A DNA stretch of 7,525 nt from Actinomycetota bacterium. Lineage in GTDB: Bacteria > Actinomycetota > Acidimicrobiia > IMCC26256. Both the position numbers and the translations under genes were made by a program. The stretch spans positions 1 to 7,525 of the forward strand of contig WLHA01000048.1 in the NCBI GenBank assembly GCA_009702955.1, in the 5' to 3' direction. The notes under the pieces are model-generated. The model saw nothing but the letters and a program-made list of their open reading frames with translations. It had not been told where the DNA came from and searched no databases. Position 1 is the first letter of the stretch; each line of letters starts with the position of its first letter. Positions 1 through 4,835 of the stretch are shown here, one piece after another.

Positions 1-114
1 AAGGCTGAGACCTAACTAAGTAATTGTGGTCTTTGTCACTCAAGTAGGGATCAATCGCCCACCTCGGGTAGGTTTTCAATCTGATTTCTAACCAATCCTT
101 CGAAGGGAAACACC

Positions 115-681
115 ATGCCAGCACCTGACCCCAAAGACCTTGGACCACTCGCCGCTCTAGTCGGCACATGGGAAGGAAACGAGGGAGTCGACATCTCCTT
201 CCACAATGACAAGGACGCAGTAGCGGAGATCCGCTACACCGAGAAGGTCACGATGAACCCCTTCGGACCGGTCGTCAACGGCGAGCAGTCTGTATACGGA
301 CTCGACTACCGCATGGCCGCATACAAGGATGGCGAAGACGAGCCGTTCCACACTGAGATTGGCTACTGGCTCTGGGACGCAGCTGACCAGCAAGTTATGC
401 GCTGCTTCTTGGTCCCCCGCTCAACGATGGTTCTGGCCGGCGGTACATGCACTGCTGATGCAACCAGTTTCAAGATGACTGCCGAGAGAGGCTCCCTTAC
501 TCACGGACTCCTCGAGAGCATTTACTTCTCTCAGAACGCAAGCACCTCCTCCTACACAGTCGACATCACCGTGCACGACGAGAACTCTTGGTCATACGAC
601 CAGACAACCTCGGTTGACCTTCGCAAGCACGAAAAGGGTTTCGCTCACACCGACCGCAATACTCTGCGCAGGGTTAGCTAA
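115..681 (+). CDS. Nitrobindin-like heme-binding beta-barrel protein (DUF1794/THAP4-like)
   Basis: A 188-residue protein with no signal peptide or membrane segment, so probably cytoplasmic. The family mark is the N-terminal GTWEGNEG (17-24), the nitrobindin GxWxGxG signature, followed by FHTEIGYWLWD (78-88) and a C-terminal HTDRNTLRR block (178-186). Nitrobindins are small beta-barrels that bind heme through a His near the C terminus and react with NO or isomerise peroxynitrite to nitrate. H178 is the candidate ligand by position only, and heme binding is unproven in this actinobacterial subfamily, often labelled 'FABP family' or 'heme-binding beta-barrel'. The ATG is preceded by AAGGGA at 103-108 with a 6-nt spacer. 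The nitroreductase gene starts 6 nt after the stop, so the two are very likely cotranscribed. No convincing promoter was found in the 114 nt upstream. Family call is firm; ligand and reaction are inferred. Confidence 0.82.
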   Translation: MPAPDPKDLGPLAALVGTWEGNEGVDISFHNDKDAVAEIRYTEKVTMNPFGPVVNGEQSVYGLDYRMAAYKDGEDEPFHTEIGYWLWDAADQQVMRCFLVPRSTMVLAGGTCTADATSFKMTAERGSLTHGLLESIYFSQNASTSSYTVDITVHDENSWSYDQTTSVDLRKHEKGFAHTDRNTLRRVS

Positions 682-687
682 CACCAG

Positions 688-1338
688 ATGATCGATCTAC
701 TTGCCGCCGACGAACTGCTCACTACGACAAGGTCGGTGCGCAAGCGACTCGATCTAACACGCGAAGTCTCGCTAGACGATGTAATGGAGTGCATAGAGAT
801 TGCACTCCAGGCCCCGACTGGCTCTAACCGTCAGGGCTGGTCTTTCGTGGTCGTCACCGATCCTGCGAAACGCTCGGAGTTAGCGCGCCTATATAAAGAT
901 GCGATAACGCTGTATTCGCAGATGCCTCGCCCCGAGTATGAGGCGGGTGACCCACGTGAGGCAAGCAGCGTCAAGGTTGCTGAATCCGCTTGGTACCTCG
1001 CAGAGCACCTGCACGAAGTCCCCGTAATTCTTGTTCCCTGCATTGAGGGACGAGTTGAGGAGGCAGGCGTACTCGCTCAGGCATCAACCTACGGATCGAT
1101 TCTCCCCGCAGTCTGGTCCTTCGCATTAGCGGCCCGGGCTCGTGGCCTTGGAACCGCCTGGACCTCGCTCCACCTCATGTACGAGAAAGAGGCTGCGGAG
1201 ATCCTTGGCATACCCGACCATGTAACACAGGCTGCACTGCTACCGGTCGCATACTTCACCGGTGACACATTCAAGCCGGCCGTACGCTTACCGGCACGAG
1301 ATGTAACTCACCTGAACCAGTGGGGAACTCGGCCTTAG
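688..1338 (+). CDS. Nitroreductase family FMN-dependent oxidoreductase
   Basis: A 216-residue protein of normal length for the FMN nitroreductase fold. These are cytoplasmic homodimers that use NAD(P)H to reduce nitro compounds, quinones or enones. Visible motifs are RSVRKRLD (15-22), the N-terminal arginine cluster that holds the FMN phosphate; PTGSNRQGW (43-51), the isoalloxazine-binding loop; and ARGLGTAWTSLHLMYEKE with EILGIP (151-176), the usual C-terminal FMN and dimer segment. The end, PVAYFTGDTFKPAVRLP (186-202), matches the 'cheap-shot' strand and tail of actinobacterial members. The ATG lies 6 nt after the preceding stop and lacks a strong Shine-Dalgarno, so translation is probably coupled to the nitrobindin-like gene. 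The physiological substrate cannot be read from the sequence. The stop TAG faces the methylglyoxal synthase gene 18 nt away. Confidence 0.88.
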   Translation: MIDLLAADELLTTTRSVRKRLDLTREVSLDDVMECIEIALQAPTGSNRQGWSFVVVTDPAKRSELARLYKDAITLYSQMPRPEYEAGDPREASSVKVAESAWYLAEHLHEVPVILVPCIEGRVEEAGVLAQASTYGSILPAVWSFALAARARGLGTAWTSLHLMYEKEAAEILGIPDHVTQAALLPVAYFTGDTFKPAVRLPARDVTHLNQWGTRP

Positions 1339-1356
1339 GACTTAGGTCGGCGCTCT

Positions 1357-1806
1357 CTAAGCGGAGACGTGCGGTGCGACTTGACGTTCGTAGGTACCTG
1401 AGAACAGCGGCGACGAGACCAAGAAGTCTGCAGTAGACCTGTTGCATGCAACAGGAATATTCCATACAACCGCAATTCGGAGCAAGGCGCGAACATCAGG
1501 GTCATGAGGCTGCGGCTCTAGCGGGTCCCAGAAGAAGAGCAGCATGTCGATTCCGTAATCAGCGATGCGAGCACCGATTTGTTGGTCCCCTCCGAGAGGC
1601 CCAGATCTCAGTCGCTCGATCGGAAGCCCAAGCTCCTCTGCAAGCAAACCGCCTGTGGTACCTGTAGCGCAGAGCTCATGCTGCGAGAGAATCTCTCTAT
1701 TCTCACGCGCCCACTCAAGCAAGTGCTGCTTCTCATGATCGTGCGCTACTAACGCAATACGTTTTCGCGCGGGGAGGCTGGCATCGGGGAGCTCGTTATC
1801 TGTCAT
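1357..1806 (-). CDS. mgsA: Methylglyoxal synthase
   Basis: A 149-residue protein that converts dihydroxyacetone phosphate to methylglyoxal and inorganic phosphate, a bypass of lower glycolysis that relieves phosphate limitation or sugar-phosphate overload. It follows the E. coli MgsA pattern nearly end to end: ARKRIALVAHDHEKQ (13-27), ATGTTGGL (47-54), SGPLGGDQQIGA (68-79), LLFFWDPLEPQPHDPDV (89-105) and VWNIPVACNRSTADFL (114-129). The catalytic set is present: D74 (E. coli D71), H101 (H98), plus H22, D23, D94 and D104. The C terminus after SPLF is about six residues shorter than in E. coli and does not keep an obvious counterpart of its Arg150. The ATG has GGGAG at 1816-1820 with a 9-nt spacer. 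The gene sits 45 nt downstream of the Gmad2 lipoprotein gene and is probably cotranscribed with it. Its stop converges on the nitroreductase stop. Confidence 0.95.
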   Translation of the reverse strand: MTDNELPDASLPARKRIALVAHDHEKQHLLEWARENREILSQHELCATGTTGGLLAEELGLPIERLRSGPLGGDQQIGARIADYGIDMLLFFWDPLEPQPHDPDVRALLRIAVVWNIPVACNRSTADFLVSSPLFSGTYERQVAPHVSA

Positions 1807-1851
1807 GGGGCGAGTCTCCCCTATGCGGAGGGCTAACTGGTGACGCGGAGA

Positions 1852-2544
1852 TCAAACTCCGGCAAAGGCAATGCGAATAACGCTCGCCTCGGCCACGCTG
1901 CCATCCTTCATTGAGTAGGTCTTGAGGACAATCGCGCCTCGCGGCTGAGTTGGCTGAGTAAATGAGACCACATCCGTGAATGGCCCCATATCGCCGTTCG
2001 ATCCGCCCATCGCAGGGCCACCGCCAAGAGGGGGAGCCGTGCGATCCTGACGGATCTCAACATTGAATGTGGCCTCAAAGGCAGTGCTCTGGCCCTTTAG
2101 CGTTACCGCACTAGTAATTGCTGCTCCAGCGCTTGGGGATGTGAGGACGAGGTTTGGTGATGAGGATCCAAGCACCCACCAGTGCCCCGCCGAGTCGAGC
2201 TGTCGAACAAGAACTGTTGTAACAACTCCAGGGTTAGTTGCCTGAACTGGAACCTCTCCTGACCGCGAGTCACCTGCTACAAATTGCCCAACAATCGGCG
2301 ATGTGAAGCCGACGTACTCGTTAGCAAAAGCTGTCGCTGCCTCGACAGGACTGCTGTAACGAACATCGCCTACGGGGAAGACGGCCGTTGAGAGATCTAA
2401 GGCAACGGCCTTAGTGGTTGTGGTCGTAGCGGGCTTTCGCGATGTCGTTGTGGTCTCAGAGTCGGAGCCTCCTCCGCATGCAGCTACGAGTAGTGCTGCG
2501 ATAAGCGTGCCTACAATTGCTGTGGTCCATTGGCGTCTAGTCAT
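1852..2544 (-). CDS. Lipoprotein with Gmad2 immunoglobulin-like domain
   Basis: A 230-residue exported lipoprotein. It has an Arg-containing N terminus (MTRRQW), a hydrophobic stretch at 9-22 and the lipobox VAAC ending at C23, so it should be lipidated and held at the outer face of the cytoplasmic membrane. A Gly/Ser then Thr-rich linker follows (24-45). Residues about 50-125 form a conserved globular region (SSPVEAATAFANEYVGF at 64-80; VVTTVLVRQL then WWVLG at 107-126). Residues about 129-228 match the Gmad2 domain (PF10648): LTSPSAGAAITSAVTLKG (134-151), FEATFNVEI (156-164), GPFTDVVSF (187-195) and YSMKDGSVAEASVI (210-223). Gmad2 is known from spore-germination proteins but is common in non-sporulating actinobacterial lipoproteins, with no known activity. 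The start is fixed by a consensus Shine-Dalgarno. mgsA follows 45 nt later; no functional link is known. Confidence 0.88.
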   Translation of the reverse strand: MTRRQWTTAIVGTLIAALLVAACGGGSDSETTTTSRKPATTTTTKAVALDLSTAVFPVGDVRYSSPVEAATAFANEYVGFTSPIVGQFVAGDSRSGEVPVQATNPGVVTTVLVRQLDSAGHWWVLGSSSPNLVLTSPSAGAAITSAVTLKGQSTAFEATFNVEIRQDRTAPPLGGGPAMGGSNGDMGPFTDVVSFTQPTQPRGAIVLKTYSMKDGSVAEASVIRIAFAGV

Positions 2545-2551
2545 TCGACTG

Positions 2552-2557
2552 CCTCCT
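2552..2557 (-). promoter_or_regulatory. Shine-Dalgarno AGGAGG of the lipoprotein gene
   Basis: Read on the minus strand this is AGGAGG, a full anti-16S match, with a 7-nt spacer to the ATG at 2544-2542. It is the strongest ribosome binding site in the window and fixes the lipoprotein start just before the MTRRQW signal sequence. Confidence 0.85.
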
Positions 2558-2571
2558 AGGTCGGGGACGGA

Positions 2572-2618
2572 ACGGGGTTATAGAGATTGGTCTAGATAAA
2601 CGATAGAGATTACGGGGT
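2572..2618. repeat. Paired 9-nt and 7-nt repeats around the lipoprotein promoter
   Basis: ATAGAGATT occurs at 2580-2588 and 2603-2611, 23 nt apart. ACGGGGT occurs at 2572-2578 and 2612-2618, outside them. The order is thus ACGGGGT, ATAGAGATT, ATAGAGATT, ACGGGGT, all in the same orientation. One 9-nt copy overlaps the -10 box and the other lies at the -35 position. This is the geometry of an operator, but no regulator is recognised, and a decayed duplication could give the same pattern. Confidence 0.45.
2577..2582 (-). promoter_or_regulatory. Candidate -10 box of the lipoprotein-mgsA transcript
   Basis: The minus strand reads TATAAC here, five of six matches to the bacterial -10 consensus. 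A start about 7 nt downstream would give a leader of roughly 25 nt ending in the AGGAGG site. No good -35 is seen: the hexamer at a 17-nt spacing reads TATCGT. An activator, or a sigma factor with loose -35 needs, would be required. The box overlaps one copy of a 9-nt direct repeat. Confidence 0.4.
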
Positions 2619-2630
2619 CCTTTAGAAGGA
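2618..2630. repeat. 13-nt palindrome upstream of the lipoprotein promoter
   Basis: TCCTT-TAG-AAGGA is a perfect inverted repeat with 5-nt arms and a 3-nt centre, about 40 nt upstream of the candidate -10 box. Its CTTTAGAAG core recurs at 4784-4792 upstream of the dehydrogenase gene, there with 4-nt arms (4783-4793). It could be a protein-binding site; it is short enough to arise by chance. Confidence 0.3.
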
Positions 2631-2660
2631 GTCTCACCTGCATTACGCGAGCCTCATAGG

Positions 2661-2693
2661 GCCAATAGTCCCACTTTGAGATGTTCTATTGGC
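2661..2693 (-). other. Perfect 8-bp inverted repeat (stem-loop A)
   Basis: GCCAATAG (2661-2668) and CTATTGGC (2686-2693) are exact reverse complements around a 17-nt loop. The element lies 84 nt past the stop of the DUF2510 gene and upstream of the lipoprotein promoter. It may help end the DUF2510 transcript or serve as an operator. No T-run follows on the minus strand, so it is not a classic intrinsic terminator. Its right arm shares GGC (2691-2693) with stem-loop B. Confidence 0.45.
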
Positions 2694-2723
2694 ATCCTCT
2701 CGGGGACGCACCCGGACGATGCC
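2691..2723 (-). terminator. Stem-loop B downstream of the DUF2510 gene (possible terminator)
   Basis: GGCATC (2691-2696) pairs with GATGCC (2718-2723). Nested inside, CGGG (2701-2704) pairs with CCCG (2711-2714) around a 6-nt loop. This GC-rich two-part hairpin begins 54 nt beyond the DUF2510 stop. It lacks a downstream T-run. It competes with stem-loop A for bases 2691-2693. Confidence 0.35.
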
Positions 2724-2736
2724 GACCTCACTTAAA

Positions 2737-2791
2737 TCACGCCTCGGTCTCGCTTCAGTCACGCTTCTCTCACTAACTAGTCACTCTGCGG
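2737..2791. repeat. Five-unit 11-nt phased degenerate repeat
   Basis: TCAC or TCTC starts at 2737, 2748, 2759, 2770 and 2781, each exactly 11 nt apart. The first three units are most alike (TCACGCCTCGG, TCTCGCTTCAG, TCACGCTTCTC). The last two are more diverged and run into the 3' end of the DUF2510 gene, whose stop is at 2777-2779. The spacing is about one helical turn. It may be a decayed tandem repeat or a phased protein-binding array. Confidence 0.5.
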
Positions 2792-3856
2792 GCTACCTGC
2801 TTCTAGTGCAAACATCTCTGCCCTTGCATCTCTGATCGCCTCTAGGTGAGCAGGGTCTTGCGCAACAGCCTCCTTCGCGTCTCTTGCTTCGTCGAGATCC
2901 GAGGTATCACCCTCGATTCGAGCGATGATCGAACGAGATGACGCTGCAATTGCTGCACGCTCAACATCGTTTGCATCTACATCGCGCGCATAGGCATTGA
3001 TCGCCATTGCAAACTGCCTCACAACGAGTCCATCATCTGGCGGGCATTGGAGGACCATCCCACCCTCACCAGTCTGGATAAGTAGATATAACTCACGTTT
3101 ATCTGCAACCTCTCGCTTCTGAGCAGCCAGCGATCCAAGCATTCCGATCCCTCCAAATAGGAGACCGCCCGCGGCCATGCGAGTAAGAGTTGGGCGGTGA
3201 GACATTGAGAGGTTTCCGCCACTCTCGACATCGGCAGAGCATCCGCGCAACCAGACGGTACCGCCCTTCGGAGTAGTTAGAGTGCGCTCGTGTAGCACCA
3301 CTCCGCGGTACTCGCCGATGCGTTTCCCACTAGGACTCTCTGCCTCTGCCAACTGTGTATTTGCAATCTGCAACTGATTACTGCGCGAGATCTCTGTGTC
3401 CCTAACCCTTCGATGAGCCTCTGCAATGGCCATTGCATGCGCACGCTCAGCATCACGCACCGCTCTGCGCGCAGCCTTCAACGCTCGCCTCTCAGATCGA
3501 TCCAGGGGACGCTTAGCCCCAACCAAGACCTGCTCCGACACCGGCATCGACACCGGAATCGAGACTGGCGCTAGAGATGGGTCGAATCCAGCCAAGCCCT
3601 CAGGATCTATGACAGCCGCACCATCAAGTGCAATTGTCGAGGTCCATCCTTGGCCATCATGCCAGCGCGTGTGGGAGCGGCGAGAAGGGTCCGCATACCA
3701 GCCGGGGGCCACCTCTCCCTCTCGACTATTTAAGACTTCATCATCTGCCACTGCCCGACTCCCCTGCCCGTCTCGTCTCTGGCTATCTCTTCTATCTCGT
3801 CTCTGGCTATCACCTTTATCGCTATCACGTCTATGGCTATCTCGCTGAGCCTCCAT
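2777..3856 (-). CDS. DUF2510 protein with Asp/Arg-rich N terminus, coiled coil and glycine-rich hydrophobic segment
   Basis: A 359-residue protein of unknown function. Residues 5-30 are a low-complexity RRDSQ-type repeat. Residues 50-72 are a DUF2510 motif (PGWYADP, then RWHDGQGWT), a short Trp-rich module of actinobacterial membrane-associated proteins. Residues about 118-172 are charged and helical, likely coiled coil. Residues 181-222 (GEYRGVVLHERTL, TPKGGTVWLRG, RPTLTRM) read as a small beta domain. Residues 227-245 are a Gly-rich hydrophobic stretch that could dip into a membrane. The tail (295-359) is acidic and helical. I start it at the ATG at 3856-3854 rather than an in-frame ATG at 3934: the 26 extra residues would be encoded across a GC hairpin and do not resemble the rest. 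The chosen ATG has no Shine-Dalgarno but has a well-placed -10 hexamer, suggesting leaderless translation. It is probably its own transcription unit. Confidence 0.75.
   Translation of the reverse strand: MEAQRDSHRRDSDKGDSQRRDRRDSQRRDGQGSRAVADDEVLNSREGEVAPGWYADPSRRSHTRWHDGQGWTSTIALDGAAVIDPEGLAGFDPSLAPVSIPVSMPVSEQVLVGAKRPLDRSERRALKAARRAVRDAERAHAMAIAEAHRRVRDTEISRSNQLQIANTQLAEAESPSGKRIGEYRGVVLHERTLTTPKGGTVWLRGCSADVESGGNLSMSHRPTLTRMAAGGLLFGGIGMLGSLAAQKREVADKRELYLLIQTGEGGMVLQCPPDDGLVVRQFAMAINAYARDVDANDVERAAIAASSRSIIARIEGDTSDLDEARDAKEAVAQDPAHLEAIRDARAEMFALEAGSPQSD
3771..3841. repeat. Tandem repeat in the 5' end of the DUF2510 gene
   Basis: A 17-nt unit, TCTCGTCTCTGGCTATC, is exact at 3771-3787 and 3795-3811, with a diverged copy (TCACGTCTATGGCTATC) at 3825-3841. 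The spacings of 24 and 30 nt are multiples of three, so copy changes keep the reading frame. On the coding strand they encode the Asp-Ser-Gln-Arg-Arg-Asp repeat. Such a tract can gain or lose units by slippage. Confidence 0.7.
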
Positions 3857-3863
3857 ACAAACT

Positions 3864-3869
3864 AACTTA
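3864..3869 (-). promoter_or_regulatory. Candidate -10 box for a leaderless DUF2510 transcript
   Basis: The minus strand reads TAAGTT, matching the TANNNT pattern, and 7 nt later comes the ATG at 3856. That is the normal distance from -10 box to first transcribed base, so the mRNA would begin at or beside the start codon. This fits the lack of any purine-rich site upstream. A TTGCCT at 3885-3890 could be a -35, but the 15-nt spacer is short. Confidence 0.5.
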
Positions 3870-3896
3870 ACGAGAGGGTGAGACAGGCAACACGAA

Positions 3897-3923
3897 GAGG
3901 GCCCGGCACTAGGCCGGGCCCTC
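3897..3923 (-). terminator. Strong GC hairpin ending the hydratase-dehydrogenase transcript
   Basis: An 11-bp perfect stem (3897-3907 with 3913-3923, GAGGGCCCGGC and its complement) closes a 5-nt loop. It lies 41 nt past the dehydrogenase stop and upstream of the DUF2510 promoter, the expected place for a terminator. On the minus strand it is followed by TTCGTGTTG, only mildly T-rich, so it is a hairpin-type terminator without a full U-tract. Confidence 0.75.
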
Positions 3924-3943
3924 CAAGTATTCAATTCTCAAAT

Positions 3944-3957
3944 GCGCCTCGCGGCGC
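3944..3957 (-). other. Short hairpin just after the dehydrogenase stop
   Basis: GCGCC (3944-3948) pairs with GGCGC (3953-3957) around a 4-nt loop, 6 nt after the stop codon. The minus strand continues ATTTGAGAATT, somewhat T-rich. It may act with the larger hairpin at 3897-3923 as a tandem terminator or protect the mRNA 3' end. Confidence 0.4.
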
Positions 3958-3963
3958 GTTAGA

Positions 3964-4743
3964 TCACTTAGGTGGCATCCTGATTCCGCCGTCGACACGA
4001 ACAATCTCTGCGTTCATGTACGGGTTCGTGATTAGGTCGAGAACCATAAATGCGAGCTCCTCTGCTGAACCAAGGCGCTTCGGGAAGAGCACAGACTTGC
4101 CGAGATTTGACTTGAAGGCCTCTGATGCCTCTCCTACGCCGTAGATCGGAGTATCGATTAGACCAGGAGCAACGGTGTTCACGCGAATACCGGCAGGCGC
4201 AAGGTCGCGAGCAATTGGGAGCGTCATTCCGACAATTCCACCCTTAGAGGCCGAGTAACACGCCTGACCGGTCTGGCCATCAAACGCTGCCACTGATGCC
4301 ATGTTTACAATCGCACCGCGCTGGCCGTCCTCGGTAATCGGCTCTGTCTTAGCCATCGCCGCAGCAGACAACCGGAGCATATTGAAGGAGCCGAGCAGGT
4401 TTACCTTGATAACAAAATCAAAGTGCTTCTGCTCCATTGGCTCGTTGTTGCGGTCGATCGTGCGCCCGGCCCAGCCGAGTCCAGCGGAGTTGACCAATAC
4501 GCGTAGTGGCCCCATCTCGGATGCTGCTGCTACCGCTGCAGCACCATCTTCTTCACTAGAGACATCACACTTGACGAATAATCCGCCGATCTCTTTTGCT
4601 ACTGAAGTACCGAGGTCTTCATTTAGGTCGGCAATGACAACTCTTGCTCCAAGATTAGCCAACTGCCGTGCGCATGCCTCGCCGATGCCAGAGGCACCAC
4701 CGGTAACAATCGCTGATGACCCATTCAGGTTTAGTCTTGGCAT
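3964..4743 (-). CDS. 3-hydroxyacyl-CoA dehydrogenase type 2-like short-chain dehydrogenase (HSD17B10-like)
   Basis: A 259-residue classical SDR. It carries the nucleotide-binding TGGASGIG (14-21), the NSAG motif (85-88), and the catalytic tetrad N115, S150, Y163 and K167 (YSASK). D39 after the second strand predicts preference for NAD over NADP. The run from VAAFDGQTGQ through GGIVGMTLPIARDLAPAGIRV (151-188) and the ending RVDGGIRMPP (249-258) closely match human HSD17B10, which oxidises (S)-3-hydroxyacyl-CoA to 3-ketoacyl-CoA. This points away from a generic FabG. The start ATG follows AAAGGGA (minus strand, about 4750-4756). The enoyl-CoA hydratase gene is 92 nt upstream on the same strand and makes the substrate, so the pair covers beta-oxidation steps two and three. 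HSD17B10-type enzymes are promiscuous on steroids and branched acyl-CoAs, so chain length is open. Confidence 0.9.
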   Translation of the reverse strand: MPRLNLNGSSAIVTGGASGIGEACARQLANLGARVVIADLNEDLGTSVAKEIGGLFVKCDVSSEEDGAAAVAAASEMGPLRVLVNSAGLGWAGRTIDRNNEPMEQKHFDFVIKVNLLGSFNMLRLSAAAMAKTEPITEDGQRGAIVNMASVAAFDGQTGQACYSASKGGIVGMTLPIARDLAPAGIRVNTVAPGLIDTPIYGVGEASEAFKSNLGKSVLFPKRLGSAEELAFMVLDLITNPYMNAEIVRVDGGIRMPPK

Positions 4744-4835
4744 CGTGTTCCCTTTCGGTAAGTGTTACTTGTTAGAGGATGTTCTTTAGAAGATGGTAGT
4801 TAGAGGCTCTTAATTACAGGTTTTTTCTTAGCTGC
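4744..4835 (-). other. Gap between hydratase and dehydrogenase genes
   Basis: This 92-nt AT-rich spacer has no strong hairpin, so read-through from hydratase to dehydrogenase is likely. GTTAGAGG is repeated at 4771-4778 and 4799-4806, 28 nt apart, with the small TCTT-TAG-AAGA palindrome (4783-4793) between. An A-run follows the hydratase stop on the minus strand (complement of 4821-4826). A secondary promoter is possible but none is clear. Confidence 0.4.

Noticed and set aside
1..114. A promoter for the nitrobindin-like gene (TTGTCA at 33-38, TAGGTT at 69-74)
   Set aside because: The two hexamers are 30 nt apart, far from the usual 16-18 nt, and no better pair was found.
1336..1361. Possible shared terminator between the convergent nitroreductase and mgsA genes
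   Set aside because: Only a 5-bp CTTAG/CTAAG stem with an 11-nt loop is seen, without T-runs on either strand.
3426..3848. A 140-residue plus-strand open frame with Leu/Ser/Arg repeats
   Set aside because: It is the complement of the DUF2510 gene; the repeats are the same DNA repeat read on the other strand, and it has no ribosome site or family match.
3857..3934. A longer DUF2510 protein starting at the ATG at 3934
   Set aside because: The extra 26 residues are encoded through the terminator hairpin at 3897-3923, do not resemble the rest of the protein, and leave the -10 box near 3866 inside the gene.
4301..4789. A 162-residue plus-strand open frame opposite the dehydrogenase gene
   Set aside because: It mirrors a strongly conserved SDR gene, and its protein resembles nothing; long antisense frames are common at this base composition.
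4771..4806. GTTAGAGG direct repeats as an operator for the dehydrogenase gene
   Set aside because: An 8-nt repeat in an AT-rich spacer is expected by chance, and no promoter is clearly placed beside it.
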